A stretch of DNA of 64,000 bases, from contig SADC01000435.1 in the NCBI GenBank assembly GCA_004194705.1, positions 62,001 to 126,000 of the forward strand, given 5' to 3'. The DNA is from Ditylenchus dipsaci. Lineage: Eukaryota; Nematoda; Chromadorea; Rhabditida; Anguinidae. Under the pieces are notes generated by a model. The model did no database searches. It was given only the letters and a program-made list of their open reading frames with translations, and had not been told where the DNA came from. The first letter of the stretch is position 1, and each line of letters opens with the position of its first letter. The translations under genes were made by a program, and so were the position numbers. Shown in pieces: positions 22,381 through 33,414 of the stretch.

Positions 22381-22711
22381 TAGCGACACTTCTTGAACAA
22401 AGTAACAGACACAGTAAAAGCTTTCGGAAGTCAGCCCTAGTACCAAAATCTCTTCGTAAATCCGAATCTAATGAGATTCTCATAATAACTTTTATGAACT
22501 GAGATATGGTATTTTGAGTACATCAGACGGAATTCGCACCACTCAACTACTTTAGTGGAATCTCAGCTCATGAAAAATTATTTTGATCAGATCTCAACGG
22601 ATTTGATTTAAGGAAAAAATGATATTTGGTGGTGACTTTCCGAAAACGTTTACTGTCAAAATTGTCAATTTTTGATCAAAAGTTCACAAAGTTCTCAAAA
22701 AGTGTCGCTAA
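22381..22711. mobile_element. Small TA-flanked MITE, GCGACACTT termini
   Basis: The ends are TTAGCGACACTTCTTGAAC and the complement of TTAGCGACACTTTTTGAGAAC, in a gatTA...TAatc context that suggests a TA duplication. The inner ~300 bp mirrors aatgagattctcataata and agtggaatctcagctc. No ORF. Confidence 0.6.
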
Positions 22712-22719
22712 TCGATATT

Positions 22720-23660
22720 CATCCTAACAAGGTATCTAGAAGTGGCCACATTTTGAAAAAACTGCACATTTTCACAAAAACTTTTTTCGAAAAATTATGC
22801 ACTTTTACACAAAAACTGAGCACTTTTTCCGTTTTGTCCAACAAAAAATCGTGTTTTTAACTTCGATTTAAAAGGTTCACGGGGTTTCAACATAAAGGAG
22901 AATGGGAATTGAGAATTTAGCGGTTTGAATTTTTTACCTACATTTTGAATTTTTGTCTCGCCCCGAAAGTCTTTTTCTTCTATTTTCTGATAGGAAAAAT
23001 GACTTGTCCATTTCAAAAGGGCATAACTTTTTTATTTTCTCTAGCTTTGAGATCCCTCTCACAGTTTTGCTACATTTTGGTAATTAAATTTGTACCGAAA
23101 TGAGATGTTCCTGACAACTTTTCAGCTGTATGTAGTTTTGGCACTTTTATAGTTCCCCCATGCTCGCATTTTTTGAAAAGTGACTTAAATCACCCCGAAC
23201 TCATTTTTTCTGTTCAACACGATAAAAGAGGCACTTTTAAACTCTTTTCAATGAAAAAAATTGAATTTTGGAAAAACTCCTCCAACCCCTCAGAAATAGA
23301 TGGTTTTTAGGGCATTTTTAACAGAAGTTCGGCCTTTTTAAGTCAAATAAAGGTAACGATGATAGATTTTGAACACGCTTTGACAGTCTGGGCCTACCGC
23401 ATATAGAAACGGTATGCATATAGGTTTCATGCATCCAGAGTCACTTTCGAGTGATCTGTGTCTGAGGTATGTGAGTGTGCTCATCTCAACCCCAAGCCCC
23501 CTGCGTGCCTTGAAAATCATGTCCCCCTGCCTAAAATTTTGTGCTAAATACGGCTTGGTAATATAAAAACAGCGATTTCAGCTATCAAAACTCTAGTAAT
23601 GAGGTATGAACGCACCGTGAAGTGTATCGAGGTAGAAGTACCACTGTAGTGGCACTCAGG
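22720..23660. other. Anonymous AT-rich DNA with repeat fragments
   Basis: It includes runs of 'cactttttc'-type words (22740-22840) and, at 23395-23515, a fragment (gagtcacttt, gtgatctgtgtctgaggtat, caagccccctgcgt) related to the repeat at 18420-18530. No gene is supported. Confidence 0.4.
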
Positions 23661-23668
23661 TAGTAGTA

Positions 23669-24134
23669 CAGTCGAACCTCGATAACGAACCCTCTGGGGA
23701 CGGAAAAAAGGTACGTTACATCGAGGGTTCGTTATATCGAAGTATCGTAACCAAAACTAAATAAAGGGTTCGTTGTATCGAGGTTTTACTACATTCGCCC
23801 AATATTGCGCAAGTAAATGCATGTCGTTCTATCATCAGTGGTTATTTTTCTAATTAGCACCCTTTCTAACGTGATCTCACTCTTTAGTTCGAAAGTTTCG
23901 TTACATTGACACTTTCTATGCAAAATTTTGAAAAATGTTAGTCATACAGAAGGTTTCGTTATACCAAGGTAGTTTTTTCTGCAAAATTTTGAAAAAACGT
24001 TTGTTATATCGAGGGTTCGTTATGTCAAGGGTAAGTTTGATTATGTTATAGTCAAATCCAACCAAATTGAGCCGAGGGTTTGTTATATCAAGGGTTTCGT
24101 TATATCGAGGGTTCGGTATATCGAGGTTCGACTG
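23669..24134. mobile_element. Pogo/Tigger-like MITE with degenerate interior
   Basis: The termini are CAGTCGAACCTCGATAACGA and its inverse, with TA on both sides (23667-23668 and 24135-24136). The interior repeats gttatatcgagggttcg-type words several times. The terminus matches the other CAGTC.ACTCTCG copies in the window. The TA duplication and CAGTNNACTCTCG start fit pogo-like Tc1/mariner relatives. Confidence 0.7.
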
Positions 24135-24494
24135 TACACGGTAGTGGTACCCAAGTGGTTTATTTAGTTTGTTACTCTAAAATTCACACAAAAACAAGAA
24201 ACAATCTGTGCTAAAACATATATATTTAGATTTCCCGCATTCTTCTGGTCTAAGGCAGGATGGGAATCGTACTTTTTAAAAACATTTGTACTTTTTTTAG
24301 GACCCCAAATCTTTTTTATTTTTAAACTTATACGTCAAAATCTTTTTTTTTCGCTTCAAAATGGCAATAATCACTGAATAAAATGGCACTTTTGTGAAAA
24401 ATTACCAAATTGTACTTTTTTTGGCCGATGTAATTTTTCCAAATTTTTTCATTCCCATCCCTGTCTAAGGGTGACGCTTACAATAAAAATGGCC

Positions 24495-24585
24495 ATAAAA
24501 AATCCCTGCCTGCAGTGGGAGTCGAACTTGAGACTTTTTTTTTTAATCAAGCGATTTACCAATTGCGCCACGAAACTCGGACATA
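24495..24585 (-). repeat. tRNA-like sequence (degenerate, possible SINE head)
   Basis: On the minus strand an A-box-like TGGCGCAATTGGTAAATCGC is followed about 25 nt later by a B-box AGTTCGACTCCCAC. The anticodon arm is replaced by an A-run and the acceptor halves do not pair. This looks like a tRNA-derived pseudogene or SINE head, not a functional tRNA. Confidence 0.5.
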
Positions 24586-24674
24586 AAACCGCTACTATAC
24601 ATTTTGAAAACCTCGTGGCATTAAGAACGTTCCCTAGTTGGTCTGACACTTTTTTTACCTCGATTTTGAAGTTA

Positions 24675-24905
24675 CAGTCGACTCTCGGATTAACGACCCT
24701 CCAAAAGTTTCGTCACCGCCTAGGGTCCGACACTTTTTACGTTGATTTTTGAAGGTTTTTACCAGTTGTCTTCGGCTAGTCTAGTCCGAAATATCGCAAG
24801 GATCATATTTTGCCGGTCGTTTTCTTGAAAATGACAATAGTTTTGCCGAAAAGACTCGCGCCTCTCGAATTAACGACTTTTTTTTTTGAAATAGAGGGTC
24901 GATGA
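24675..24905. mobile_element. Partial pogo-like MITE (ACTCTCGGATTAACG type)
   Basis: The left end is TA then CAGTCGACTCTCGGATTAACG; the inverse cctctcgaattaacgac occurs at 24870-24886. The core gcctagggtccgacactttt matches 38440-38470 and 41230-41255. The right terminus is missing. Confidence 0.6.
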
Positions 24906-24909
24906 CAGT

Positions 24910-25980
24910 TTTTTTTGACAGCCTGGTTCCAAAATTCACAGGATTTTTGTCATTCGTTTTGTCATTCCGCCTATCTTTTTTCAGAAACTCTATTTTTAAA
25001 AAAGAGCATTTTCAAATCGAGGTCTGACTGGGCTTTGGATAAATCGATTGAAAACCAACTTTTAAAAATATAACTTTCATAAGGGACACTTTGTAGTAAA
25101 TATCTTACCAAATCACTGCTGAAAATAATATTCTTATTCGAAAACAAATACAGTTGAGCACACATCTAAATTTAGCTACCATTTATTATTTTTAAAAATT
25201 TTAAACAACAAAATAATTAATTTGTAGCTTAATTACCACAAAGACAATCAACCACTTTCTTTACGTTCATCTGGCCAGTCAATATCATCAACTGCTATCT
25301 CAAGATGCGCACCAACTATGTTTGTGCAGCTGGTGGACGAGTGATGGACAAGTCTCTTCATATAAGCCAGCTAAATAGTGTAAGCATACGAACGACTGCT
25401 GATGGTGGCGATCGATTAGCTTGGGTATAGTGTTCTCTGTCACCCACCTAGTTGATGGGGATGAAAGTTGGTGGCGATTACGCATCTTCTATTATTACTA
25501 TTCCGCTTATTGTCCAATAGCACTGTTGAGTGCTGCTTATAGCAGTTTATTGAAGTGATGAAATCGACCACCAAGACATGGCCTAGCAAGAAGCCGCCAT
25601 TGTATGTGTCACACCGCTAAAGACTTTCCCTGGGCATTCTATTCAGCCAGTTTTCTGCTAGTATTTGTTGTGTCTATTCTAGGCTTTTGGAGCAGAAGTC
25701 TGCAAGCACAAGACATAGGTAAGGGTTTTGTGGATAGGCCTAATAGTATAAAGCAAAATATAATATAGTTCACCGTTTACAGATTACACGACAGATTACA
25801 ACCGTTTCACCGATTACAGACTTTGGTCTATTGAATACTCTCAGGTTCGACCCGCGGGCCGTGACCAGTTTTTAATTATTGAGTTCTAGTATTTCGCTAC
25901 TTAACAGCGGCTGCCCAATACCCACTTCTCAAAAAATTTATGGTTTTATGATCGATTTGCATACAAAAAAGTTCTCCTAA
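24910..25980. other. Region without a supported gene; possible transposase remnant
   Basis: At 25240-25640 the minus strand has short open pieces (for example RHHQQSFVCLHYLAGLYEET and LEIAVDDIDWPDERKE). They could be the 3' end of a decayed transposase gene, but frames are broken and no diagnostic motif is present. 25700-25900 includes tandem-like accgttt/cagattacac pieces. Confidence 0.3.
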
Positions 25981-25984
25981 TCCA

Positions 25985-26525
25985 AAACTCTACAAATTTC
26001 AATTTCTTCTTAAGACAACCAAGATCAAAATTCGAGTTAATAACATTTTATGGATAAAACAGAAAAATGTCCAGATTTAGGAAAAAAAAGTCCAGAAAAT
26101 AAGAAGAAAATGGCCAGTTATTTTGGTTTAGTCAAAAGAGCAAAAATATGCCAGTTTTTGTGAAAAAGTCCCCACTTTTTCAAAAATCTGCCCAGTTTTG
26201 GGTATTTGTGCCAACTTTTGGGTATACCCTGTTCAACAAGGCTTGTTGTATTCATTTTGCTTAGATGAAGCGTACTTCTTAAAGCTGAAACAGCAGCAAA
26301 TGGATGTTTATCATAGGGTAGCCAAAATATGCCGACTTAGTCCTTGATCTGGAGAATTTTCACAGAAACTGGGCATACTTTTGAAAAAAGTTGAGGCTTT
26401 TCACAAAAACTGTTCGCATTTTTTGTTTTTTGACTAAGACAAAAAGAACTGGCCATTTTCTCATATTTCTGGCACTTTTTCTCCAAATCTGGACATTTTG
26501 AAATTTTTGTAGAGTTTCTATGGGC
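25985..26525. repeat. Hairpin element with CCAGATTT/CTGGCC words
   Basis: The left arm (caaaactctacaaatttcaa, atgtccagattta, aaaatggccag) is mirrored at 26390-26525 (actggccattttctca, aaatctggacattttg, ttgtagagtttcta). The loop region shares sequence with 22020-22070. Confidence 0.65.
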
Positions 26526-27315
26526 AAACCTGTTGCTGGCCGTAAAGGTACTTCTTTTCGCCGCAAAAACACTTTTTTCTGCCGTAGAAAAACTTTTTTT
26601 GCCGCAAATTTGGCACTCATGTCGTTTAGCCCCCCCTTTTTTTTAAATATTTTTCAAAGTTATGTTGTTGAGCAAATAAATTTTCAACTGCATTAATTTT
26701 TAACTGCATATTTTGGTTGATCTTCAAGCAATGCACTTTCTCCGTGGCTCAATCTTTATCAGTTACTACTTTCTGTGCACCGGAAGAATGACAATGAATT
26801 TCAAGAGTGGCTTCAGCTACTCGGTTTTCTTCCTTCTATGCATCTGTGTGCCTGCGGTGATACAGAAGAAACAGATGAAGATCTAAGCTACAGAAGAATA
26901 TCTTTATGACAAGCAATCTTTCCGTTGCGACCACAAGAGCTGCAAAAAGAAGTAGGATTTCTGCATGATACAATATTCGAAGAAGCACATCTATCAATGA
27001 AAGAGTACTTTCATAACTCTCTGTTGTCAATATTTTATGCATCGGTATAATTTAGTTCTTCTTACTATCCTACCATTGGTCCATGGGCAGGCTAGCGATT
27101 CTTTTCTTGAGCTAAAAAACTAAAAAAAATCGAAAAATATTAAAAAAAGGGGGGGGGGTGTGACTAAGCGACATGAGTGCCGCAATTTTTTTCTCGCTGT
27201 AAAACGACTTTCACAGCAAAAGAAAATATGCGTCGCGGCAGAAAAAAGTATTTCAGCGAAAGAAAAAAAATTTCTGCGGCAACAAGAAGCTTTTCTACGG
27301 CAGAAAAAGCGTCTT
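26520..27315. repeat. Inverted-repeat element with TGCCGCAAATT arms
   Basis: 26530-26640 (tgccgcaaatttggcactca, tgtcgtttagcccccc) is mirrored at 27140-27310 (ggggggggtgtgactaagcg, acatgagtgccgcaattttt). Arms repeat tgccgcaaaaa-type words. The ~500-bp centre is anonymous. Confidence 0.65.
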
Positions 27316-27319
27316 GTAC

Positions 27320-28085
27320 CAAAAATTTCAAAAAATCCACGGATACAATCCGCGGATTGTTGGAAAATCCACGGATTGTATCCGCGGATAGAAAATTCGC
27401 AGCAATAACAAAAAGTCCGCAAATACAATCCGCGAATTTTCTGAAACTTATCCGCGGATATTTTTCGTAGCAATAAAAAAAATCGAGAGGAGGCTAGAAA
27501 TATAAGTTCAATCTTTTCTTTTTTGATAGAAGTGTTCAAAACCATTTTTAATTATCATTTTTGCCATAGTAGGCCTGCAAAAGCATTTTCGAGGTGATAA
27601 AGGTGTATTGGAAGTGGTGTGAATATTAAGGGCACACACTTAGACAAAAAACTATGGAAAGTAACGCTTTTTATACATGAAAACTGATGAATACCAGAGG
27701 TCTTATATGAGGGCGCCTTAGTTCACGAAACCATCATCAAATTCTTTCCTTTTTGACAGTGCTTCTTTTTTAATAGTTTACCTCTTATTTGTCCTCTCCA
27801 TTTTCCATGGAGCCCTAGCCCCTTCAAAAATAGTCGAAAAATGTGATTTGAAAATTTTTTAATCGGTTTATGACACTAACGCCAAAATTTCTATCCGCAG
27901 ATTAACATATCCACGGATTTTTTTAAAGAATCCGTGGATATTTTGAAGAAATCCACGGATTCTTTGAAAATCGCGGATTTGCTTATCCGTGAATAGAAAT
28001 TTGTTATTGCTACGAGTTTGTATCCGCGGATTTCTGAAAAAATCCGCGGATATTTTTTTTCTTTATTGCTACGGGGATCGGTGTC
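27320..28085. repeat. Inverted-repeat element with ATCCGCGGAT word arrays
   Basis: Both ends (27330-27475 and 27890-28070) carry five or more copies of atccgcggat or atccacggat, with tgtagcaataaaaaa-type sequence near the outer side. The middle is unremarkable AT-rich DNA. Confidence 0.6.
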
Positions 28086-28127
28086 AAAATTAGAAGGTTC
28101 CTCGTTATAAAGATTTAATGGATCACG

Positions 28128-29056
28128 GGCGAGTGGGCGAAATCCAGATAGATGAGACGGAGTATTTATCAGCTATTTTATTAACACCTATTAGCCTATG
28201 AAATATTATTTTTTAGCCTGTTACATCCTCTTTTAGCGTACTTTAAGTTGTGCAATTTGGCTTACTAAACAATAAGATATGACATTTTGAAGTTTTCATC
28301 AAAAAAAAAATCGATGTACAAGCATTTTTTATAAGTCTTGGAATAAAAGCACGAAATGGCGTGTTCCTTCGAAGAATAAAATATTCCATCTGGTAGAAAA
28401 TGAGATGTTCTACAAGATCCTTTTTGCAGAATATTTTTTCTTCAGCATTTATGCAAGTTATAGAGTTATTAAACTTTTGAAAACCGGGTTTTCCAAGAAT
28501 GTGAAATTTACTTGAAAAGTTGGTAATTTGAAAAGTTCATAACTTGGGTAATTTTATCGAAAGAGTTTTTGCAAAATTTACGTAGTAGAGCCAGGCCCGA
28601 TCTAAAATTCGGCGTTTTTATACTAATTTTTTTGTCATGTTTACCATGTTTAAAAAAACGCGTAAAATGCTTGTACAGCGATATTTTTGACGAAAACTTC
28701 AAAAATGTCATATCTTATTGTTTAGTAAGCCAAATTGCCCAATTTAAAAGAGCATGTTTTTGCACGCAAAGGCATGTGCAAAATTTGAATTGGCGGGCAC
28801 TTCTTTTTCGTCTCACACTATACTCTTTCGAGTTATGGCGAACGATTCCAAGAGATAAGTGTGAGACGAAAGAGAAGTGTCCCCCGCCAATTCAAATTTT
28901 GCGCATGCGCTGTGCGGAAAGAGCATGATCCTTTAAAGTACGCCTAAAAGAGGATGTAACAGGCTAAAAAAATAATGTATCATAGGCTAATAGGTGTTAA
29001 TAAAATAGCTGATAAGTACTTCGTCTCATTCAGTCCAGAATTAGCCCACTCATTCG
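28128..29056. mobile_element. Long hairpin element hosting a TTAA MITE
   Basis: The outer arms mirror each other from gagtgggcgaaatccagat to attagcccactcattcg, continuing inward through tttattaacacctattagcc, cctgttacatcctcttttag and cttactaaacaataagatat. The right arm is interrupted at TTAA by the 185-bp MITE at 28748-28932, while the left arm (28240-28265) retains the uninterrupted sequence. Confidence 0.75.
28748..28932. mobile_element. TTAA-flanked palindromic MITE, copy 1
   Basis: TTAA at 28744-28747 and 28933-28936 bracket an 185-bp palindrome with AAGAGCATG...CATGATCCT ends. Inside, tttgaattggcggg and cttctctttcgtctcac-type blocks are mirrored. It matches the copy at 34444-34632 closely. 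Confidence 0.8.
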
Positions 29057-29171
29057 TTATATTAAGAATGTACCGCCTAATCTGAGAATTTAGTCGCCTT
29101 TTTAAAATTGATTTTGAAAAAAGTACAGTTTCTGAGTACGATAAATTAGAACTTTACACTCTATTTTAGGT

Positions 29172-29428
29172 TACCGTAAATGCTCTAATATGCCGAAATT
29201 TCGGGTTATTTTTCAATCAAACAAAAATCAGAAAATTTTTGAGGTCAATCTCGAGATTTTTCGGTAAAAAGGCAAAATCTAAAAAGGGGGATCGGTAGAG
29301 CTCGTGGGAGTTGAGAAGACGCGAAAAACAGCTTTGCAGCAAATTTTCTTTGGTGCGAGATGTAGGTCTTCAAAGTATTGGGTGTCGGGTTATTAGAGAC
29401 TGTCGCCCTATTAGAACATTTTATGGTA
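29172..29428. mobile_element. MITE with TACCGTAAATGCTCTAATA ends, copy 1
   Basis: The ends TACCGTAAATGCTCTAATA and the complement of TTACCATAAAATGTTCTAATA include TA at both edges. The interior (ggatcggtagagctcgtggg, tgtaggtcttcaaagtattg) is shared with 43244-43501. Open frames across it translate the repeat. Confidence 0.7.
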
Positions 29429-29687
29429 ATAGTCTTTTTCTCTTGTTACTTGCAGGGGAAACTGAGAAAATTCTATTGAAAAACAGATGTACACGTTTCA
29501 TATACCAGTATATAGCCAAAATTCCAAGCTTTTATTTGTGTTTCATAAAATAAAAGTGAAATTTCAAAACATTCACATTTGTTCAAAGAAGTCAGCCACC
29601 TCTATAAAAAGCGGCCAAATTCTAAAAGGCGGCCAAGAAAAAAGCGACCTTATTCTTATTTAGGTGGTACAGTAATATGTAAGCATA

Positions 29688-30442
29688 CTTGGACACGCAA
29701 AAAAAGAGCGGCAGCGGCGGCGGCGGCGAGCGGCGGGCTGCCAGAAAAACAGCGGCGGAAAAAAGCGGCGTGCCGCGGCGGAAGGGCACAAAGCAGCGGC
29801 AGCGTCGGCGGCGGCGGAATAAAAAAGCAGCGGCGGCGGCAACGCGGTCAAAAATGAGCGGCGGCGGCAGCGGCGTGTAAAAAATCTCATTTAATACTTT
29901 ATTCAAAAAAATTTAACTCTATTTATTACTGAATTTTTGTAACTTTAAGTCATCGTCTTTTTTTATGGACAATACACTTGGACACTTAATCAAATGTTTA
30001 TTTACTGTAATAATGTGAGTAATGCATTAAGAAGAACGGTGAATATCTACATTCGTGAACCGGTTCCCAAGGATTTGGCTCAACGTTAAGTGCAAAACGC
30101 AAAATATGCTGCTTCTGGATTCATTCAGGAAGGAGCCCCCACACGCTCACTACGCTTCACTACTGCCGAAATCAGCCGGATTGCAAAAGAAGCCGTAGAA
30201 CATGTACCTACAAGAATGCGCAAAGATTTGCGTGAAAGAAATCAATAAAAAACAATGTCAACCTCCTTTTCTGCAATCTATGTGTTTTGTTATTTTGTAA
30301 CGCAGTTTTGTAACGCAAAAAATAAAATATAAAAATAAATTTTAAAGGTTCAAAAAAGCGGCGGAGGCTGCGTCGGAGACTAAAAATGGAGCGGCGGCTA
30401 AAAAATGCAGCGGCGAACGGCGCCGCTCGTCCAAGTATGTAT
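29688..30442 (+). mobile_element. Element with (GGC)n-rich terminal arms
   Basis: The ends are catacttggacacgcaaaaa and the complement of catacttggacgagcggc. They are followed by gcggcggcggc-type runs (29705-29878 and 30355-30425). These arms are strongly GC-rich in an AT-rich setting. The core (29880-30350) is AT-rich and contains a gene-like open frame at 30018-30248. The superfamily is unknown. Confidence 0.6.
30018..30248 (+). pseudogene. Unrecognised coding remnant inside the GGC-armed element
   Basis: One frame reads NALRRTVNIYIREPVPKDLA, an in-frame TAA (30087-30089), then NAKYAASGFIQEGAPTRSLR and EISRIAKEAVEHVPTRMRKD, ending at TAA 30246-30248. The low-repeat composition and basic C-terminus look like the end of a real protein. 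The protein is not recognised and lacks a start. It may be the element's own or captured cargo. Confidence 0.4.
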
Positions 30443-30544
30443 GTAAGCCTTATTATAGACTTGTTGCTGTTTACAATAAATAATAGCTTGAAAATATGGC
30501 AAAAATATGTGAATTTTTCCTTCTTTTCTTTTTTTTGAAAATCC

Positions 30545-31180
30545 CGCTGTTAAAAACACGTGCACGAGTTTGAGTAATGAGCAAGGGGGTCGCTGATGTG
30601 CTGGTGCTTTTAGCCCCTCTCTTTTCTCAATTCATCTTCCGGCGAACAAAAGAAAACATACACGAACACTCACACAATTATGCGACCAGGCGTATGCTCT
30701 CCTTGAGAGTTAGATATGTGCGCACTCACTCACCTTAGACATGATTCCGAGAAGCACCTTTAAACCGAGGCTGAAAAAAAAGAAAACAAAAGAAATAAGA
30801 TACCTAAGGCCAAAGCGAGGGATGACAGCATCAACAGAGAAGAGAAGCACCTTTGATCAAAAATGCGTATAGAGTCTCTTTTGCCGCGCCCAGTTGAAAA
30901 AATGGTGAGGCAGTCGAAGAATACATATATTCACTTTTCTATTGTTCTGCCATAAAAGTGGCCCCTTTTTATTCCCTTCCCTCCAAATACAGCCCTTATT
31001 CCCTTTAAAATTCAAAAGGCGCCAATTTAAATTTTTCAAATTTTGACTAAAAAAACCATGATATCCCCCCCCCCCTGTCGCTGAATTTTTTTTTTCTCAG
31101 AATCAAAAAAACACGCGGCTTTCTCATGAAATCGGGGTCGAGAAACACGAATATGAAGTTATCTCCTCTATCCGATCACT
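30545..31180. repeat. Dispersed repeat (copies at 47.0-47.2 kb and 18.0-18.6 kb)
   Basis: 30545-30710 (acgtgcacgagtttgagtaa, ggtcgctgatgtgctggtgc, aattatgcgaccaggcgtat) recurs inverted at 46995-47185. 30720-31180 recurs inverted at 18040-18420. No coding capacity. Confidence 0.75.
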
Positions 31181-31276
31181 CGGCGTGGGGGATTCTATAC
31201 TGCAACCATTTTGGTAGCTCGCATTAGCTGCGACCAAAAATAAAAAATCTAAAATTTAAGAAAAGTTTTAATCCAG

Positions 31277-33414
31277 CACCACCTCTTTTAGCACCAGCAA
31301 CTCAGCAAGGCAATCCACTGTCCTCAGCCAAAAACCCTTTGGTTCTCAGAGCCTGTTGTGGCGATAATCAGCAGAATTGTGAAGAATTTCAACGGTAGTC
31401 TCTATTTAGAGTCCAAAGCTCCCCAAGTTAACTCTTTCCTACCTGCAGCCGGAAAGATGTTCGGGATCACATGTTGCGGCAACCAAGTGATTAACCAGTT
31501 GAAGAAATCTGCTGTGAGAATGTGGTTCGCCGAAGACGCACCCCGTCCTCCTACATAGACAGGTGTTGCGGCAGCCAAACATTGTCCTATGACCAGGTAG
31601 GACTATTTTTCTAAAAGCATTTTAAATTCTTGAGCGCTACTTTCAGACCTGTTGTCAAGGCGTAGTCCACAATTTGCCCAACGGAGAGTGTTGTGGCACA
31701 CAAGCATATCCTCGCAATAATGTCAATGTTTTGTGCTGTGGAGGAGTCCTCAACCCTAATGTAGGTTCTGGATATATAGTTGAAAGGCAAAGGGTAGTAA
31801 AATATTGGAAGTTCAAACGTAAAAATTCAAATTAAAAATTCAAAATGGTCAAGTTTTAACTGTGTTAGATAAGTTCGGAACGGACTTTTGAGCTTGTCAT
31901 TAAACGAGAAAAGATTCCTACAAGAAAATTTCAAAATGCACGTTTTGTAGCTCTATAAATTTTCTTTCAAATAACATATGAAGTTTTATTGAATTTTTTT
32001 AGAAATGTCGCTATTTGGCTCCAAACACATTTCCATCATTTTAACTGGTCAAAATTTCACTATTGAATCAATAGTTACAGCAACATAGCACATAGCACTA
32101 TGTTGCAGTGCAGTTCAAGAGTTACAAAAGCCAAATTTTACAGAATAGTTTTTGAAAATATGAGCGCTGAGATATGATCTTTTGGAAAAAAATAAATTTC
32201 TTTAAAAAATGACCAAAATCAAAGTTTTAGGATTTTAGTCATCTTTAAAGAAATTTATTTTTCTAAAAGACCATACAACTTTCTGATATGATGTCGCTCT
32301 AAAACCTTGATTTATAATTGAAATTTTGACCAGTTCAAGTGATGAAATTGATTGTCAACATTTGAATGACCTCAAATGTGTTTGGAGCCAAATAATAGCT
32401 TTTTCAAAATATTCCAACAAAAGTTTATATGCTATTCGAAAGACAATGAGCAAAGCTACAAAATCTACACTTCGAAATTTCCTGAGAGGAATCTTTTTAC
32501 CTTAAATAATGAACCCAAAAGTCCGTTCCGAACTTATCTAACACCAGTTACTGACTGAACGTGTATATTAGGTCGGTTTTTTGGGATTGGTCGGTTAAAA
32601 AACCAATTTTTTTTCAAAGCCGGTTTTCGGTTCCAGTTTTTTTTGAAAAATTTCGGTCGGTTAACCGACCTGTACCTGATTTCGGTTGATTTTTGTCGTA
32701 AATGAACCAGTATTTTGCTAAAACCAGTTTTCAGTTTTCCCGGTTTTTCGAAACCGGTTTTAGGTTTCGGTTTATTTGCCAACAAACCCAACCCCTCAAT
32801 TTTCCAGGTGGAGCCGGGCCTAGTCTGCTGTGGGACGACCCCTACGACGGTGGTCTTCGGGAGACTTGTTGTGGTGACTCTGTCTACCTCAAAGAACTGT
32901 TCGACGGCTGTTGTCCCGTTCCCGAAGACACTAATACAACTATTCCATTACTTCTTCCAGGCGTCAGCCCTGTAGGCCCCAAAGGCTTACCTGTCGCTCC
33001 AGTAACCAAATTCCACCAGTTTAACTCCAAAACCCATCAGTGCTGTGACGTACCATCGAGAGGTACTCCAAAACTAAGTGCTGCTACTTGAGAAGTCAGA
33101 AAAATGGGCAGTTTAAGCCTCAAAGCTATGACTCGTCCATTTCTTGTTGTGCCTACCCTTATGAGAAAATAACCCCCAAAGGACCTAATGGTCAGTGTGT
33201 AAACAGCCCTGCACCTGGAACCCATCACCGAGATGACCCTAGCAAGATTAGTAGTGAGAGTGGCAGTGACAGTGGAAGCGAGAGTAGTCAGAGTGGAAGT
33301 GAAGAAAAAGGACAAGATAAGCGTGGTAAACAGCAGGCAAATGAACATGACACTGAATCTTCCACAATTTCTTATGGAACCTCCACTTCGGCAACTACGG
33401 ATGTAAAGGGTTAA
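31277..33414 (+). CDS. Galaxin-like di-cysteine repeat protein (5' end missing, frameshifted)
   Basis: Three exons are visible: 31277-31596, 31647-31760 and 32808-33414. Repeated CC motifs with the galaxin spacing include RACCGDNQQNCEE, ITCCGNQVINQ, CCGSQTLSYDQ, TCCQGVVHNLPNGECCG, VLCCGGVLNPN, LRETCCGDSVYLKELFDGCC and SSISCCAYPYEK. The C-terminal tail is serine/acid-rich (SSESGSDSGSESSQSGSEEK) and stops at 33412-33414. Galaxins are secreted matrix proteins; a similar extracellular role is inferred. Intron 2 contains a 690-bp MITE. Single-base breaks occur at short homopolymers (31387, 31505, 32839, 33070), each separating segments that otherwise continue the repeat pattern. They may be assembly errors or decay. 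Confidence 0.75.
31859..32548. mobile_element. TA-flanked MITE in the galaxin-like gene intron
   Basis: TA at 31857-31858 and 32549-32550 flank the ends ACTGTGTTAGATAAGTTCGG and the complement of ACTGGTGTTAGATAAGTTCGG. The 690-bp interior is a long imperfect hairpin (aatttctttaaa blocks around 32190-32260). TA duplication suggests a Tc1/mariner-type source. Confidence 0.75.
32560..32800. repeat. CGGTTTTCGGTT-type low-complexity stretch
   Basis: Words like ggtcggttaaaaaacc and aaccggttttaggtttcgg repeat in both orientations. It lies in the intron just before the last galaxin-like exon and resembles 12690-12760. Confidence 0.5.

Noticed and set aside
25240..25640. Harbinger transposase C-terminus on the minus strand
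   Set aside because: The resemblance (VDDIDWPDE after a helical stretch) is too short and the frames are broken; no nuclease motif was found.
26360..27545. Several overlapping long frames (LRQKK, SADRKF-type)
   Set aside because: They arise from the tgccgcaaaaa and atccgcggat arrays of inverted-repeat elements.
29579..29906. Poly-Ala/Arg/Gly open frames on both strands
   Set aside because: They are translations of (GGC)n repeat arms in an element end.
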